From JAJRTA01 sp965603125 (lineage in GTDB: Bacteria; Zixibacteria; MSB-5A5; GN15; FEB-12), in NCBI GenBank assembly GCA_965603125.1, contig CBFDBU010000001.1, positions 62,001 through 126,000 of the forward strand: 64,000 nucleotides of DNA, given 5' to 3'. Made by a program: the position numbers and the translations under genes. Positions 16,234 through 25,790 of this stretch are shown here, one piece after another (within the stretch, counting starts at the first letter, position 1; each line of letters starts with the position of its first letter). The notes under the pieces are model-generated. The model did not search any database, was not told the origin of the DNA, and worked only from the letters and a program-made list of their open reading frames with translations.

Positions 16234-17331
16234 ATGACCAGGGCGCTGACAGGACTGGTGAGAAAGGAGTTCCTCCAGGTTTTCCGCGACCGCAACATGC
16301 TGAGTCTGATTTTCGCCATGCCGATAGTACAGCTCATCCTTTTTGGCTACATCGTGAACACGGAGGTGAGGCTGATCGATCTGGACGTTTACGACTTTGA
16401 CCGGAGCGAAACATCGCGGGCATTCGTCAACTCCTGTCGGGCAGGCGGCTACTTTATACCGCAGGAGGGCGTGCCCTCAATCCTGGCTCTCGACGAGAGG
16501 TTCAAGAAGGGTGCCAGTGAGATGGCACTGATAATACCTGAGGACTTCTCTACCAGGCTGCAGACGCGCTGGCAGGCGGCGGTGGGACTGATAGCCGATG
16601 GAACCGGCGCCAATGCGACCGGCATCGGGCTGGGCTACATGGGTCAGATCGCCGGGGAGTTTTCTCAACGAGAACTGGGCGTGACGCCGCCGGTAGATAT
16701 CAGGTACCGTTTCCTGTACAACCCGGAGGCCGAGTCGGTCTACTTCATGGTTCCGGGAATCGTGGCCGCCCTGCTGACGATGATCACGGTCATGCTCACG
16801 AGCATGGCCATAGTCCGCGAGCGGGAACGGGGCACTCTCGAACAACTGTTGGTGACGCCGATGTCTTCCACAACCCTGCTGCTGGGGAAGGTGATCCCGT
16901 TTGCCGCGCTGGGGCTTTTTGAACTGGCCTTCGCGCTGATGATCGGCGTCCTGTGGTTCAGTGTACCGTTTGTCGGTTCGCCTTTCCTGCTTCTGGCGCT
17001 GTCGCTCCTCTACCTGCTGACCACCCTGGGATTAGGACTGCTTTTTTCAACGGTCACTACGACTCAACAACAGGCGATGTTTTTTGCCTGGTTCTTTTTT
17101 GTGTTCGCCCTGCTGACCTCGGGCTTCTTCACACCCATCTCCAACATGCCGCAGTGGATGCAGTACGTTACACTTCTCAACCCGATGCGCTACTTTATCA
17201 GCATAGCTCGAGGGATAATGATGAAAGGTTCCGGGATCACAGAATTGTGGGCCGACACCTATCCCCTGATCCTTTTCGGCGTCTCGATTTTCGGTATCGC
17301 CGCCGCCCGCTTCACAAAACGCGCGGCGTGA
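16234..17331 (+). CDS. ABC-2 type permease, YbhR-like
   Basis: This second permease has 365 residues, the same topology as its neighbour, and the coupling motif VRERERGTLEQLLVTPMSST. The N-terminal helix includes NMLSLIFAMPIVQLILFGY. A FFTPISNMPQWMQY stretch corresponds to the ABC-2 signature before the last helix. The two permeases are clearly paralogous but well diverged, as expected of obligate partners. It ends the export operon. The S41 peptidase gene converges from the other side, with 78 bp between stops and no clear intrinsic terminator. Confidence 0.9.
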   Translation: MTRALTGLVRKEFLQVFRDRNMLSLIFAMPIVQLILFGYIVNTEVRLIDLDVYDFDRSETSRAFVNSCRAGGYFIPQEGVPSILALDERFKKGASEMALIIPEDFSTRLQTRWQAAVGLIADGTGANATGIGLGYMGQIAGEFSQRELGVTPPVDIRYRFLYNPEAESVYFMVPGIVAALLTMITVMLTSMAIVRERERGTLEQLLVTPMSSTTLLLGKVIPFAALGLFELAFALMIGVLWFSVPFVGSPFLLLALSLLYLLTTLGLGLLFSTVTTTQQQAMFFAWFFFVFALLTSGFFTPISNMPQWMQYVTLLNPMRYFISIARGIMMKGSGITELWADTYPLILFGVSIFGIAAARFTKRAA

Positions 17332-17409
17332 TGAGACGACGGCGTATTCTGCACACCGAGCAACTTCCGTTGCCCGGTGATGCCGATTTGCATTGAGACC
17401 CCGCCGGAC

Positions 17410-18813
17410 CTAATTGCCGGGATTCCTGACGGATATATCCTTGTGACCACCGGCGTACAGGCCATGCAATTCAATTGGTGCGCCCTGATCATCGGTGACC
17501 ACTTTGAGCCGGAAGTAATCGAGATCCTCGAACCAGAACAGGTCTTCGGCCATGGGAATCATCCGGTACTTGGGGCGATCCTCCCGTTGATAGAACAGTT
17601 CTCCTTGTTCATACGTAATGGTTCGCGGCCCGTAGACGCCCGCGTAGCTCCGGAGAACGGTCGGATCGACCTCTACCGGATGCAGTTTCGCATTCAACCC
17701 GGCCATGGCCCAGTTCAGAGGTTCTCTGTCTTCTTCTGTCGCGTCCTCGGCGAGTTTCTTGAGAGCTTCTAGGTGCGCTACGGTTAGAGCCTCCTCCTGC
17801 GGTACGTCGATGTGCGGCGTGACACCGGTGCCCTCCCAGTTTGTGCCGGTAATGGGGTTGATGGCTCGCCCGAAGGGCACCCGGGCGACGATATTGAGGT
17901 TGGGGAAGATATGCTGATCGACCGGGTGGGCTCCGCCACCGGTGGTTTCGCCGATTATCGTAGCCCGCTCGAGGTTCTTCATGTTGTAAGTGAATTCTTC
18001 GGCTCCCGAGAACGTGTACCTACTGGTCAGCACGTACAGATCGACGTCGGTCATGCGTTTTCCCTGGACGTGAGCGCTCGTCCAGAACTGTTTGATGGAG
18101 TCCTCTTTGCGAATATAGAAGCTGTTGAGGTGGACCGGCTCGTCAAAGAAATAGCTCGAAATGAGTTGGATCATGCTTGGTGAACCGCCGCCGTTGTTAC
18201 GCAGATCGATTATCAGGGCGTCACAGTGGGCAAACCAGTTCATGGCCGCAACCGCCGTTTCACCGGCCCAGGCAGCTTCGTTGAAACCGCGCAGGTCTAA
18301 GTAGCCGACATTTCCTTCCAGCCACTCCAACTTCCTGAAATCGAAGTTCCGACGGCGCATCCCGGCCAGTTGTCGTTCCGGTATCTCATCATTGGCAGTG
18401 TCAGCAACCAGTAGCGCCATCTGCTCAGGTGGCACCCATCCTACGCCAAGGTGCCTATCGTGACATATTTCCCGGAGATCCCCGTTCAGGACCTCGGCAA
18501 ACTCCGCGGCGTCGGTAATCTCCTTGTACTCTTTGTCTTTGAACCGGCGGTGAACATATTTTCCCATTTCCTCGGCAACCTCCGGGAAGACATAGTACTC
18601 ATTGAGCTTCTGCGTGAGGCTGTCGATGATTTCCAGTTGACGGTCGGCGTTAATTATCTCCCTCTTAGGCGGCTCTGCCACGGTTTGACCATTTGCGACC
18701 ACTCCTACCCACAAGACGGATAACAGCAGCACGATTGCCGGCCAGCCGCGCCCGTTACCCGGTCTGAAAATTCGCCCTGAGTTACCGATTACAGGATCTT
18801 CTGCAACTCTCAT
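17410..18813 (-). CDS. Secreted S41-family (C-terminal processing/tricorn-like) serine peptidase
   Basis: The 467-residue product has a signal anchor (about residues 23-43) after a basic N-terminus. An N-terminal helical domain (about 55-150) precedes the S41 catalytic core. ALIIDLRNNGGGSPSMIQ is the conserved strand and turn, and TSRYTFSGAEEF carries the probable nucleophilic serine. IGETTGGGAHPV and EGTGVTPHIDVP are further family marks. There is no obvious PDZ domain, so it resembles interphotoreceptor retinoid-binding protein-like and tricorn-core members rather than CtpA. A C-terminal beta-rich extension of about 75 residues follows. The start has AAGGAG six bases upstream. Location is presumably periplasm or outside; the substrate is unknown. 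Confidence 0.88.
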   Translation of the reverse strand: MRVAEDPVIGNSGRIFRPGNGRGWPAIVLLLSVLWVGVVANGQTVAEPPKREIINADRQLEIIDSLTQKLNEYYVFPEVAEEMGKYVHRRFKDKEYKEITDAAEFAEVLNGDLREICHDRHLGVGWVPPEQMALLVADTANDEIPERQLAGMRRRNFDFRKLEWLEGNVGYLDLRGFNEAAWAGETAVAAMNWFAHCDALIIDLRNNGGGSPSMIQLISSYFFDEPVHLNSFYIRKEDSIKQFWTSAHVQGKRMTDVDLYVLTSRYTFSGAEEFTYNMKNLERATIIGETTGGGAHPVDQHIFPNLNIVARVPFGRAINPITGTNWEGTGVTPHIDVPQEEALTVAHLEALKKLAEDATEEDREPLNWAMAGLNAKLHPVEVDPTVLRSYAGVYGPRTITYEQGELFYQREDRPKYRMIPMAEDLFWFEDLDYFRLKVVTDDQGAPIELHGLYAGGHKDISVRNPGN

Positions 18814-19078
18814 GTTCCACTCCTTCTCGCTTTGCGATCAACCAACCAAGCCGCATCAGTTTAGGTACCCTCTCGAGAACCCGCCGGGATTCGCGTGCAC
18901 TGCAAACGTAGACTGCCGCCCTCAAGAGAGCTGGCCATTTAATCTGTATTACGTGTGCGGCAGCTCTTGTGTTTCGAAAGATTGGTGATACCGCCGGACT
19001 GCCGATGGTGCACTCCCGAGGAAACCGGCCACTGTTCGTGGTGGCCGTGGCGCTGTTGATTGGTATGCAGGTTTGGGA

Positions 19079-22000
19079 CTACAGGCCGCAGGTTGGAGCG
19101 GGGCCCTGGTTGAACATGAAATCCACTAAGTATACCAGGTCGGAGATGATTGGAATGTCGCCGTCTTCGCCGTCCAGGTTGGCTGCCACTATCACCGGTG
19201 GCGGCGGACCCTGGTTGAACATGTAGTCAACCAGGTAGACCATGTCCGCGATGTCAATCAACGGATCGCCGCTGCTGTCGATGTCGCCACAGATCCAGTT
19301 TGGAGAGTCCCCGAGTTGGATCTCAATATCCAACGAAGTCATGTAACCACCGGACGCGCTGACTGAAAGCTCCACCGAAGCGACATGATTCAGGGGACAA
19401 GCGGCGTCCGCAGCCAACTCAAAAACATCAACCGCGTTGTCAGCCACACCTCCCGATGAGCCTATCTCTCCGAAAGAGCCACTGCCGTCGACCACACTGA
19501 CATACGCATCAGTCCCCAGGAGAGACCCCACAACCGAATATGCCGTACCGCTGCCTGTGTTGGCAAGCGTCACCACCAACTCCCCCGACTCCCCGGGGTC
19601 AAGAATACCATCCTCATTTCCAAAGAAATCGTCCATCTGAAAAGATACAAACTCCAGACACGGGGCGTGAACCACGATATCTATACTGCCATACCACGTC
19701 TCACGGCCGACGCCCGTTATTTCAAGATCAAACGTCACTACATGACCGTCAGGAGCATCTCCGGATACATCAAAGGAAAAAGCCGAGGATGAATAACCAG
19801 TACCTTCTCCGCCCGATATGGTACCGTAGCTCTCCATACCGTCGGTGATCGTCACGTAACTATCCAGTGTCGATAAATTCGCGGCAACGTCATTGGCGTC
19901 GCCCAGTCCTACGTTCACCAGGGCAACCCCTAAGATAATGCTCTCGCCGTTCTCCACCAGACCATTGCCGTTGCCTGCAGCGTCATCGATGTCGCTGTGG
20001 TCATACATGACATACGGGCCGGACGGATTGATGATTTCGATGGTTGAAATGTAGGGCCGGCGATTCTGACCGGTTATGACAATATCAGCGGAACATAGAG
20101 ATGTGAAGCCGACGAGGTCAATCGTGACCGTTCCGGAAGTACCCACGTACCCTGCACCCTGTAGTTCACCATCGACACTGATGCCGACATAGGAACCGGG
20201 GGCCGCCTCGACAGTGGTGGAAGTTGCTGTCATAGGCAACATGGTATCATGGCTGACGCTGTTTACCGCGGGGATACCCATGTAGGTTGTCACCGACGGA
20301 TCTCCCATGAGGTGGTAGATTTCCCAGTAGTAGGTCTGAAGGTAGCTGCCCGCCTCGGTTACGGCCATGTTGCCGGCGAATATGATGGCCGAGTTGACGA
20401 TGTAGTGCCGACTGATCGGTTCGCCGTGATCGTGAAAGACGCCGTCGTAGGCACCCTGGCCCGTCTGCTCGTAAGTTGGTCCACCGCCGATAATCGGTCC
20501 GCTGCCGACGCCCCACCAGTAGTCCTCATCCCAGTACGTAGAGTTGGTGCCGCCAATATAGCCGATTCCACCCTTGTCTGCCACCTGGAGAAAGGCCTCT
20601 CCGAAACAGGGCGTGGAGTAATCGGTGCCAAACGTGTTGGGTGCACAGCAGTTCCCGATACCCAACAGGTACTGGTGGTAATTGGTCAGATTGGGAATGT
20701 CGATGGTAGTGAACGACGGGTTAGCGTGTCCGGCGTGGTTGCAGTGAGCAGTGTAGTTATAGAGGCCTACTCCGTTGTCGATTGTCTGGATGATGGCATC
20801 CGCAGCCCCCGATGCATCCGAGGCCGGGTAAAGCCAGACATGCGGTGTTATGCCGTGAGCGGCATTGAAGTAATAGCTGGTCCCGTAGTTGATCTGGCCG
20901 TTACCGTAAGTTGACGCATTGTTATGGTCAACACCGGATACGAGAGTTACCTCGGCCAGGTAAGTGGGGTCCGGCATAAGGTACTGCTCGTACTCCAGGG
21001 TCTTGTCGATCTGAGGCTGCAGTTCCGCGGTATTCTGGGCCGAGAAGCGACCATAGTAGATCTCCGGGAAATCATCGGGCGGGCTGCTGAATTCGCAGAA
21101 GCGGAGGTCAGTGATATGCGATTCGGTGCTCCCGGAAAACGGAGGGATCTGCTGGGCGTCACCCACCAGTAGAACAAACGACGGGGCCGGGTTCTCCGGC
21201 GTTCCGGCATCGTATAAGCCCTCGATGTAACTCTTTATCGCGGAGTTACTGCTTCCAATCACGTTGGTGTAGGCCGTTATTACCGCGAATCCCTTCCGGG
21301 TCTTCCACTCGATAAAGGGCTCAAGCTGATCACTGAACATGGGATCAGAGATTATGAGGTACTTGACAGGATGAGTAACAAGGTCGTCGCGCGCAGCGGA
21401 GATCTGACCCCCGTAGTTTATCAGCCCGGCGTAGAGCGGCTCAAAAAACGGAGAGTAATACTTCTTCCGCTGTTCGTTGGTCAAGGCCCAGTCAGCACCG
21501 TCGAAACTGATCCTCACCGTCAGCGATGTATAAACGCGTAGCTTGCCCTCAACCGGATCGTATTGGACGGGTGCCACCGAAACCATTCCTAAACGCACAC
21601 CGCGCATCGTCCCCGCAATCCTGACTTCAACCTGGGGCAGGGCGTAGTATCCGCGTTGCTCGTAGACAGCCCGCTTGAACTCAAAGGGGACCGACATCGG
21701 GTCATCGGATTTGCTGAGCGACGGTTGAACCGGGATTATAAGGTTTGTCAGCCCAAGAGAGGCGAGGGATAGTTCCTGTACCTCGCTATCGATCACTGTC
21801 GCGCTCGGTTGGCAGCCGTAAGGAATCGATATAAGCTCGCCGGCAACCGGCAGATTCGGCTCGCCGATCCGTTGCGAACGGGCAAACGGGCTGACCGTAA
21901 TCATGTTGAAGGGACCTTCCCTCGTTATGACGTCGGCAAAGACGATCGCACCGACGGCAACGTTCAGGGTCAGGCCGTTGTCGCTCTGGTCTAAGAGCGT

Positions 22001-22111
22001 CACTCCATTGGGAGAATCGCCGACCTGGACGGTCTGGCCGCCAAAGGCCGGACCGCTCAGGGCGATAGTCAGCGCGAGAGCGATGCAGCTACTGAAAGAG
22101 TTCTTACTCAA
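19079..22111 (-). CDS. Gingipain-like C25 cysteine peptidase with a C-terminal dockerin
   Basis: The 1010-residue secreted protein has a signal peptide (1-24), a gingipain-type propeptide (about 25-225), and a C25 catalytic domain (about 245-640). H456 in YTAHCNHAGH and C488/C489 in GIGNCCAPNTF match the catalytic His and Cys blocks of gingipains. Two beta-sandwich repeats (about 715-930) follow, then a dockerin type I pair of EF-hand-like repeats: DIDSSGDPLID with VYLVDYMF, and NLDGEDGDIP with VYLVDFMF. Translation appears to start at TTG with GAGG upstream. Classical gingipains end in a type IX secretion domain, but this one ends in a dockerin. It is followed downstream by the S41 gene and preceded by a paralogue. 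Confidence 0.88.
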   Translation of the reverse strand: MSKNSFSSCIALALTIALSGPAFGGQTVQVGDSPNGVTLLDQSDNGLTLNVAVGAIVFADVITREGPFNMITVSPFARSQRIGEPNLPVAGELISIPYGCQPSATVIDSEVQELSLASLGLTNLIIPVQPSLSKSDDPMSVPFEFKRAVYEQRGYYALPQVEVRIAGTMRGVRLGMVSVAPVQYDPVEGKLRVYTSLTVRISFDGADWALTNEQRKKYYSPFFEPLYAGLINYGGQISAARDDLVTHPVKYLIISDPMFSDQLEPFIEWKTRKGFAVITAYTNVIGSSNSAIKSYIEGLYDAGTPENPAPSFVLLVGDAQQIPPFSGSTESHITDLRFCEFSSPPDDFPEIYYGRFSAQNTAELQPQIDKTLEYEQYLMPDPTYLAEVTLVSGVDHNNASTYGNGQINYGTSYYFNAAHGITPHVWLYPASDASGAADAIIQTIDNGVGLYNYTAHCNHAGHANPSFTTIDIPNLTNYHQYLLGIGNCCAPNTFGTDYSTPCFGEAFLQVADKGGIGYIGGTNSTYWDEDYWWGVGSGPIIGGGPTYEQTGQGAYDGVFHDHGEPISRHYIVNSAIIFAGNMAVTEAGSYLQTYYWEIYHLMGDPSVTTYMGIPAVNSVSHDTMLPMTATSTTVEAAPGSYVGISVDGELQGAGYVGTSGTVTIDLVGFTSLCSADIVITGQNRRPYISTIEIINPSGPYVMYDHSDIDDAAGNGNGLVENGESIILGVALVNVGLGDANDVAANLSTLDSYVTITDGMESYGTISGGEGTGYSSSAFSFDVSGDAPDGHVVTFDLEITGVGRETWYGSIDIVVHAPCLEFVSFQMDDFFGNEDGILDPGESGELVVTLANTGSGTAYSVVGSLLGTDAYVSVVDGSGSFGEIGSSGGVADNAVDVFELAADAACPLNHVASVELSVSASGGYMTSLDIEIQLGDSPNWICGDIDSSGDPLIDIADMVYLVDYMFNQGPPPPVIVAANLDGEDGDIPIISDLVYLVDFMFNQGPAPTCGL
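19741..20020. repeat. 280-bp block shared with the neighbouring C25 gene, copy 1
   Basis: This part of the first C25 gene aligns without gaps to 22575-22854, a constant offset of 2834 bp. Both encode the same beta-sandwich module, for example NGNGLVENGES and GYSSSAFSFDVSGD. Many stretches of 10-20 bases are identical at the DNA level. Confidence 0.75.
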
Positions 22112-22269
22112 AACAACCTCAGTATCGGTTTTTCGATTTCAGTCTCACTTATCTTAGTCAACCACATCCCGGGATCAGCTGTTTCCTTTGTGTTTACCAT
22201 TCAGACTCCTCGGAGTAGTGTCAACGTAAACAGCAATTGGCTTCTGCATCCATATCATGCAGTTAGGGT

Positions 22270-24819
22270 TCACGGGTCGCAAACAGGGGCGGGCCCCTGG
22301 TGGAACATGTGATTCACCAGGTATATCAGGTCGGAAATGTCGAGCAAACCGCCGCCTCTGCCGTCCAGGTTGGCCGCTGCCATCACCGGCGGCGGTGGAC
22401 CCTCGTTGAACATGTAGTCGACCAGGTAAACCAGATCCGAGATATCGATCAGCGCCTCGCCATCGCCGTCAATGTCGCCGCAGATTCCCAACGGAGAGGC
22501 TCCGACAGGTATCTCAAAATGCAGTGACGTTGTGTACCCACCCAATGCGACAATTGAAAGGTCCATTGAGGCTACATGACCATCAGGAGTATCTCCCGAT
22601 ACATCAAAGGAAAAGGCCGAGGACGAATAACCGGTGCCACCCCCGCCCGATATCGTACCGTAACTCTCGACACCATCGGTGATCGTTATATGACCATCGG
22701 ATGTCGATATGCTCGCCGCAACGTCGTCGGCGTCGTCCTGCCCCACGTTCACCAGGCCAACCCCTAAGACAATGCTCTCGCCGTTCTCCACCAGACCATT
22801 GCCGTTGCCGCCGCCGTCATCGACGTGACTGTAATCATACATCACATACGGACCCGACGCCGCTATTACCTGGATCGTGGACACGTGTGGCAGGGCGTTG
22901 AAAGCGGTCACGGTCAGTTTGACGGTCTCGCCCACGGGAAGGTGTTCGCTGAGCGATATGCTCGCCTTGCAGTTCAGGTCGGTGTAGGCGGAACCATACA
23001 GAGTGCCTTCGTGATAGATGGCGCAGAGGGCGCCACGCCGCCCATAGACGTCAACGTCGAAAGTGCTTGTCGCAGCAGTCACCAGAGCTTCGTGACCTAC
23101 TGCCAGGGTCGCGGGATCATTGGTGCGGACCTGCAGAGAGGGATCACCAAAGATATGCCAGGCATTGAACATCTCCTCTCCGGCGGTGCCGTTGATTTCA
23201 ATCATCCTGCAGGCACCGTTGTAACACAGCCCGCCGAAGGTCGTCTTCTTCTCGGCAACGAGCAGGTCAATCACCTCGTCCTGGGCGTCCATAGGCGGGT
23301 TCCAGGACTGATCAGTGGAGGACATATAAGCCGCCACAGCGCCGGAGGGTTCGCCTCCACTGGTGGCTCGCAGCCAGGCCTCGGCAAAACAGGTATAGCC
23401 GGCGAACTTGCCGTTGACGCAAGCCACACTGATAATGAACGGTAGCATATTGCCGTTCGTGAGGGCGTTTACATTACTGTTGCTGAAGCCGGTGGTGGTC
23501 CATCTGTTCACGCTGCCGTGCCCGCAGTAGTTGATAATGCCGCGTCCATTGTTCAGGGCCGCCGCGACCTGAGAGGCGGAGACAGAGCCGTAAAGCCGGT
23601 CGACTTCGGTATACCCATAGGCCAACAGGTCGCTGCGGATATTCCCGATGTGCTGATAGTCGTACTCGCCATGATGTCCGGGCCCGCCAAGCGAGGCGAT
23701 ACCCATCCCCTTGTGAAACCAGTCTGCTCCCGTGGGTTGTTTGTCGTAGTCCAGAGTACGTCTCACCTGCGTTTCAACCTGGCTAACGATCTCAGCCGAG
23801 AAGCGACCAACGAAGATATCCGGATAGCCGTCGTCGCCGTCTACGAGAGCGTAGGTGGGGTCAGCCGCTCCCCCGGAGACGATGGGGGTTGCCACCTGTG
23901 CGGCATCGCCGACCAGCAGCACAAAGACAAGGTTGGTGCTGTCATAGAAATCCCGGATGAAGGTCTTGATGGCGGTGCTGCTGTTGCCGATCGACGAGAT
24001 GTCCACGATTGTCGTCGGGATGCCCTTCTGCCGTTTCCAGTCCACTAACGGCAGCATGGTGTCATGGAAGGCGTCATGAGTAATGATCAGAATGTCACCG
24101 TGTTCCGAGACCGGCACGAGACGTTCCACCCCCCATTCGCCGTAGTTGATGAGGCCGTCTCTGTACATGCCATCGAAATCCGGAACCCCGACACGAGTAT
24201 GCCTGCTGCGTTCTATCACGTTGACGTTACCCGGGCCGTCACTGACGACCTCAACGGTTATGGAAGTGTACACGCGTAGAGTCTGATGCGCCGGGTGATA
24301 CCGGAAGGCGTTGAGTTCAACCACCGTACCCCGGATGTCTCGCATAATGAACGGCTCCCTGATCCGGGCCAGTTCTCCGGGGTACCACTCCCCCGTGGCG
24401 TAGACCTCTCCAAATTCATAGGGGACGTCCTCCGGATTAGTTGAACGCATCAGGTTGCCTTTGGACGGCACTACCCGTGTGCCAGGGTAATCGACATATT
24501 CCGCGTCCAGCACGTTAAGGCGGAGACCGACATCGTCGGGAACAATAATACGGCGACAGATGCGCGGGAGAGCCGGTTCTTTCTCGTTGAGCAGCACGGC
24601 TTCCCGGCCGCAACGAAGCGTATAATAGATTTCGCCGCCCAGGTCCACCGCCTCCCGACTGAAAGCGCCGATTTCAAAGCGGATCACCGTTCTCACGTTG
24701 TTGGATTCCTCGACGATCACAACGACATCGTCGACGTTCTCGGTCAATTCAATCCTCTCTGCCGAGAACGCGGCGCAAGCAACAATCAGGGAAGCAATCG
24801 TCAGCAGAACATAGCGCAT
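22270..24819 (-). CDS. Second gingipain-like C25 cysteine peptidase with a C-terminal dockerin
   Basis: The 849-residue paralogue has a signal peptide (about 1-20), propeptide, and a C25 domain with H434 in NYCGHGSVNRW and C467 in SVACVNGKF, which fit the gingipain catalytic sites better than the first copy does. One beta-sandwich module (about 660-775) leads to the dockerin pair (DIDGDGEALIDISDLVYLVD, then NLDGRGGGLLDISDL). It is shorter than its neighbour because it has one sandwich module fewer. A 158-bp gap separates the two genes. Extracellular proteolysis is the likely role. Whether the dockerins bind a cohesin cannot be judged, since none is in the window. Confidence 0.9.
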   Translation of the reverse strand: MRYVLLTIASLIVACAAFSAERIELTENVDDVVVIVEESNNVRTVIRFEIGAFSREAVDLGGEIYYTLRCGREAVLLNEKEPALPRICRRIIVPDDVGLRLNVLDAEYVDYPGTRVVPSKGNLMRSTNPEDVPYEFGEVYATGEWYPGELARIREPFIMRDIRGTVVELNAFRYHPAHQTLRVYTSITVEVVSDGPGNVNVIERSRHTRVGVPDFDGMYRDGLINYGEWGVERLVPVSEHGDILIITHDAFHDTMLPLVDWKRQKGIPTTIVDISSIGNSSTAIKTFIRDFYDSTNLVFVLLVGDAAQVATPIVSGGAADPTYALVDGDDGYPDIFVGRFSAEIVSQVETQVRRTLDYDKQPTGADWFHKGMGIASLGGPGHHGEYDYQHIGNIRSDLLAYGYTEVDRLYGSVSASQVAAALNNGRGIINYCGHGSVNRWTTTGFSNSNVNALTNGNMLPFIISVACVNGKFAGYTCFAEAWLRATSGGEPSGAVAAYMSSTDQSWNPPMDAQDEVIDLLVAEKKTTFGGLCYNGACRMIEINGTAGEEMFNAWHIFGDPSLQVRTNDPATLAVGHEALVTAATSTFDVDVYGRRGALCAIYHEGTLYGSAYTDLNCKASISLSEHLPVGETVKLTVTAFNALPHVSTIQVIAASGPYVMYDYSHVDDGGGNGNGLVENGESIVLGVGLVNVGQDDADDVAASISTSDGHITITDGVESYGTISGGGGTGYSSSAFSFDVSGDTPDGHVASMDLSIVALGGYTTSLHFEIPVGASPLGICGDIDGDGEALIDISDLVYLVDYMFNEGPPPPVMAAANLDGRGGGLLDISDLIYLVNHMFHQGPAPVCDP
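22575..22854. repeat. 280-bp block shared with the neighbouring C25 gene, copy 2
   Basis: Gap-free counterpart of 19741-20020. The catalytic domains of the two genes are much less similar than this module, so the block suggests either recent module duplication or gene conversion. Confidence 0.75.
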
Positions 24820-25028
24820 CGCGGTTTCCTTCGTAGTATCTTATCGCAGTATCTTGCAAGCGTAGTATATTCACTCAGGCAAGCGTAACGCAGGAACAGA
24901 CCTGGCCGTGCGCACCTATACATCACTTTAATATAACACTTATGTCGGCTGTTCAAAGAAGAAAACGAACCGGATATAGCCGCCGCTTGACAACAAGCCC
25001 CTGGTCGCCTTCCTCCCACCCAGCACCA

Positions 25029-25448
25029 CTATGGGTACACTAACTGCCAGCCGAGGCTGTCAAGCTCCTTTCTCGAATGAACAAAACGCTTCAATATGCT
25101 ATCTTCATCCAGGTACTTGTCAGGCGTGCCGGGGTGTTCATGCCATTTACGGTCGAAGTATCCATAATCGAAGACAAATAAGGTCAAGCCGCTGGCGCCC
25201 TCCAAGCCAGAAGTGGTTCCCACGTATTCTGTGCTCTTGGGTTCCACGTATCCTATCGGACAGGAGCTTTGCAAGGAACTGTCGGGATACGACCGATTCA
25301 AGAGAAGCATTAGCTTCTGGCTGCTTTTGTTTTGAAAAAGGAGCTTCTTGGTGGTTGGCTCCATCGAAAAAGGACAGCCGTTACAGGACATACTGACTAC
25401 ACCGAGGAGAGCTATTCTCATGATTAAATGTCGCACTTGATTCCTCAT
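25029..25448 (-). CDS. Small putative lipoprotein of unknown function
   Basis: The 139-residue product begins with a basic and hydrophobic segment ending in SMSCNGCPF, so C22 or C25 could be lipid-modified, although neither lipobox is canonical. The mature part contains KLLFQNKSSQKLML and NRSYPDSSL, a pattern I associate with short exported proteins of Bacteroidetes-like genomes. DNA here is clearly richer in A+T than the surrounding genes, which suggests recent acquisition. It is upstream of the C25 genes but 209 bp away. I cannot assign a function. The opposite strand also has an open frame, but it lacks a signal or a plausible composition. Confidence 0.5.
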   Translation of the reverse strand: MRNQVRHLIMRIALLGVVSMSCNGCPFSMEPTTKKLLFQNKSSQKLMLLLNRSYPDSSLQSSCPIGYVEPKSTEYVGTTSGLEGASGLTLFVFDYGYFDRKWHEHPGTPDKYLDEDSILKRFVHSRKELDSLGWQLVYP

Positions 25449-25575
25449 GGGTTCTGAGTTTCTACCAAAACAGCATCCTATTCTTCGAGCAATGCTTCCG
25501 TGAGCGCCAATCTACAGCTTTCTTGTCTCCTTGTACAGAATATAGCCCATATTGTTATCTGTAGGGATAGCACAC

Positions 25576-25603
25576 GTAGGTCAGGCCCCCTGTGGGCCTG
25601 ACA
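25576..25603. repeat. 28-bp palindromic repeat, copy 1
   Basis: GTAGGTCAGGCCCCCTGTGG and the following GCCTGACA recur exactly at 25791-25818. Inside it TCAGGCCC pairs with GGGCCTGA around 5 bases (25581-25601), so it can form a strong hairpin on either strand. Confidence 0.7.
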
Positions 25604-25680
25604 CCAGTTGTCGGAACCGCAGCAGGCAAGTCTGTCTTTTGCGCTCCGCGCGTCTCGTTGCCGGCATAGCCAACAATGGC

Positions 25681-25753
25681 GGGTCCGAAGACGGACCCAC
25701 CCTTGATTCCCACCATGAATGGTGGGCCACCCGACCATGAATGGTGGGCCACC
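25681..25753. repeat. Palindrome and 22-bp tandem pair in intergenic DNA
   Basis: GGGTCCG/CGGACCC (25681-25698) is a 7-bp stem with a 4-base loop. ACCATGAATGGTGGGCCACC occurs at 25712-25731 and again at 25734-25753, a 22-bp period. CACCAT/ATGGTG forms a further small palindrome. A variant, CCACCATGAAGGGTTGGCCA, lies at 33011-33030. Confidence 0.65.
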
Positions 25754-25790
25754 TGAGTATACTGTGTCGCAACCTTCGTTCAGAGCAGTA

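Noticed and set aside
20249..23445. Long plus-strand open frames inside the C25 genes
   Set aside because: They are antisense to catalytic and beta domains with clear family motifs, with no ribosome sites.
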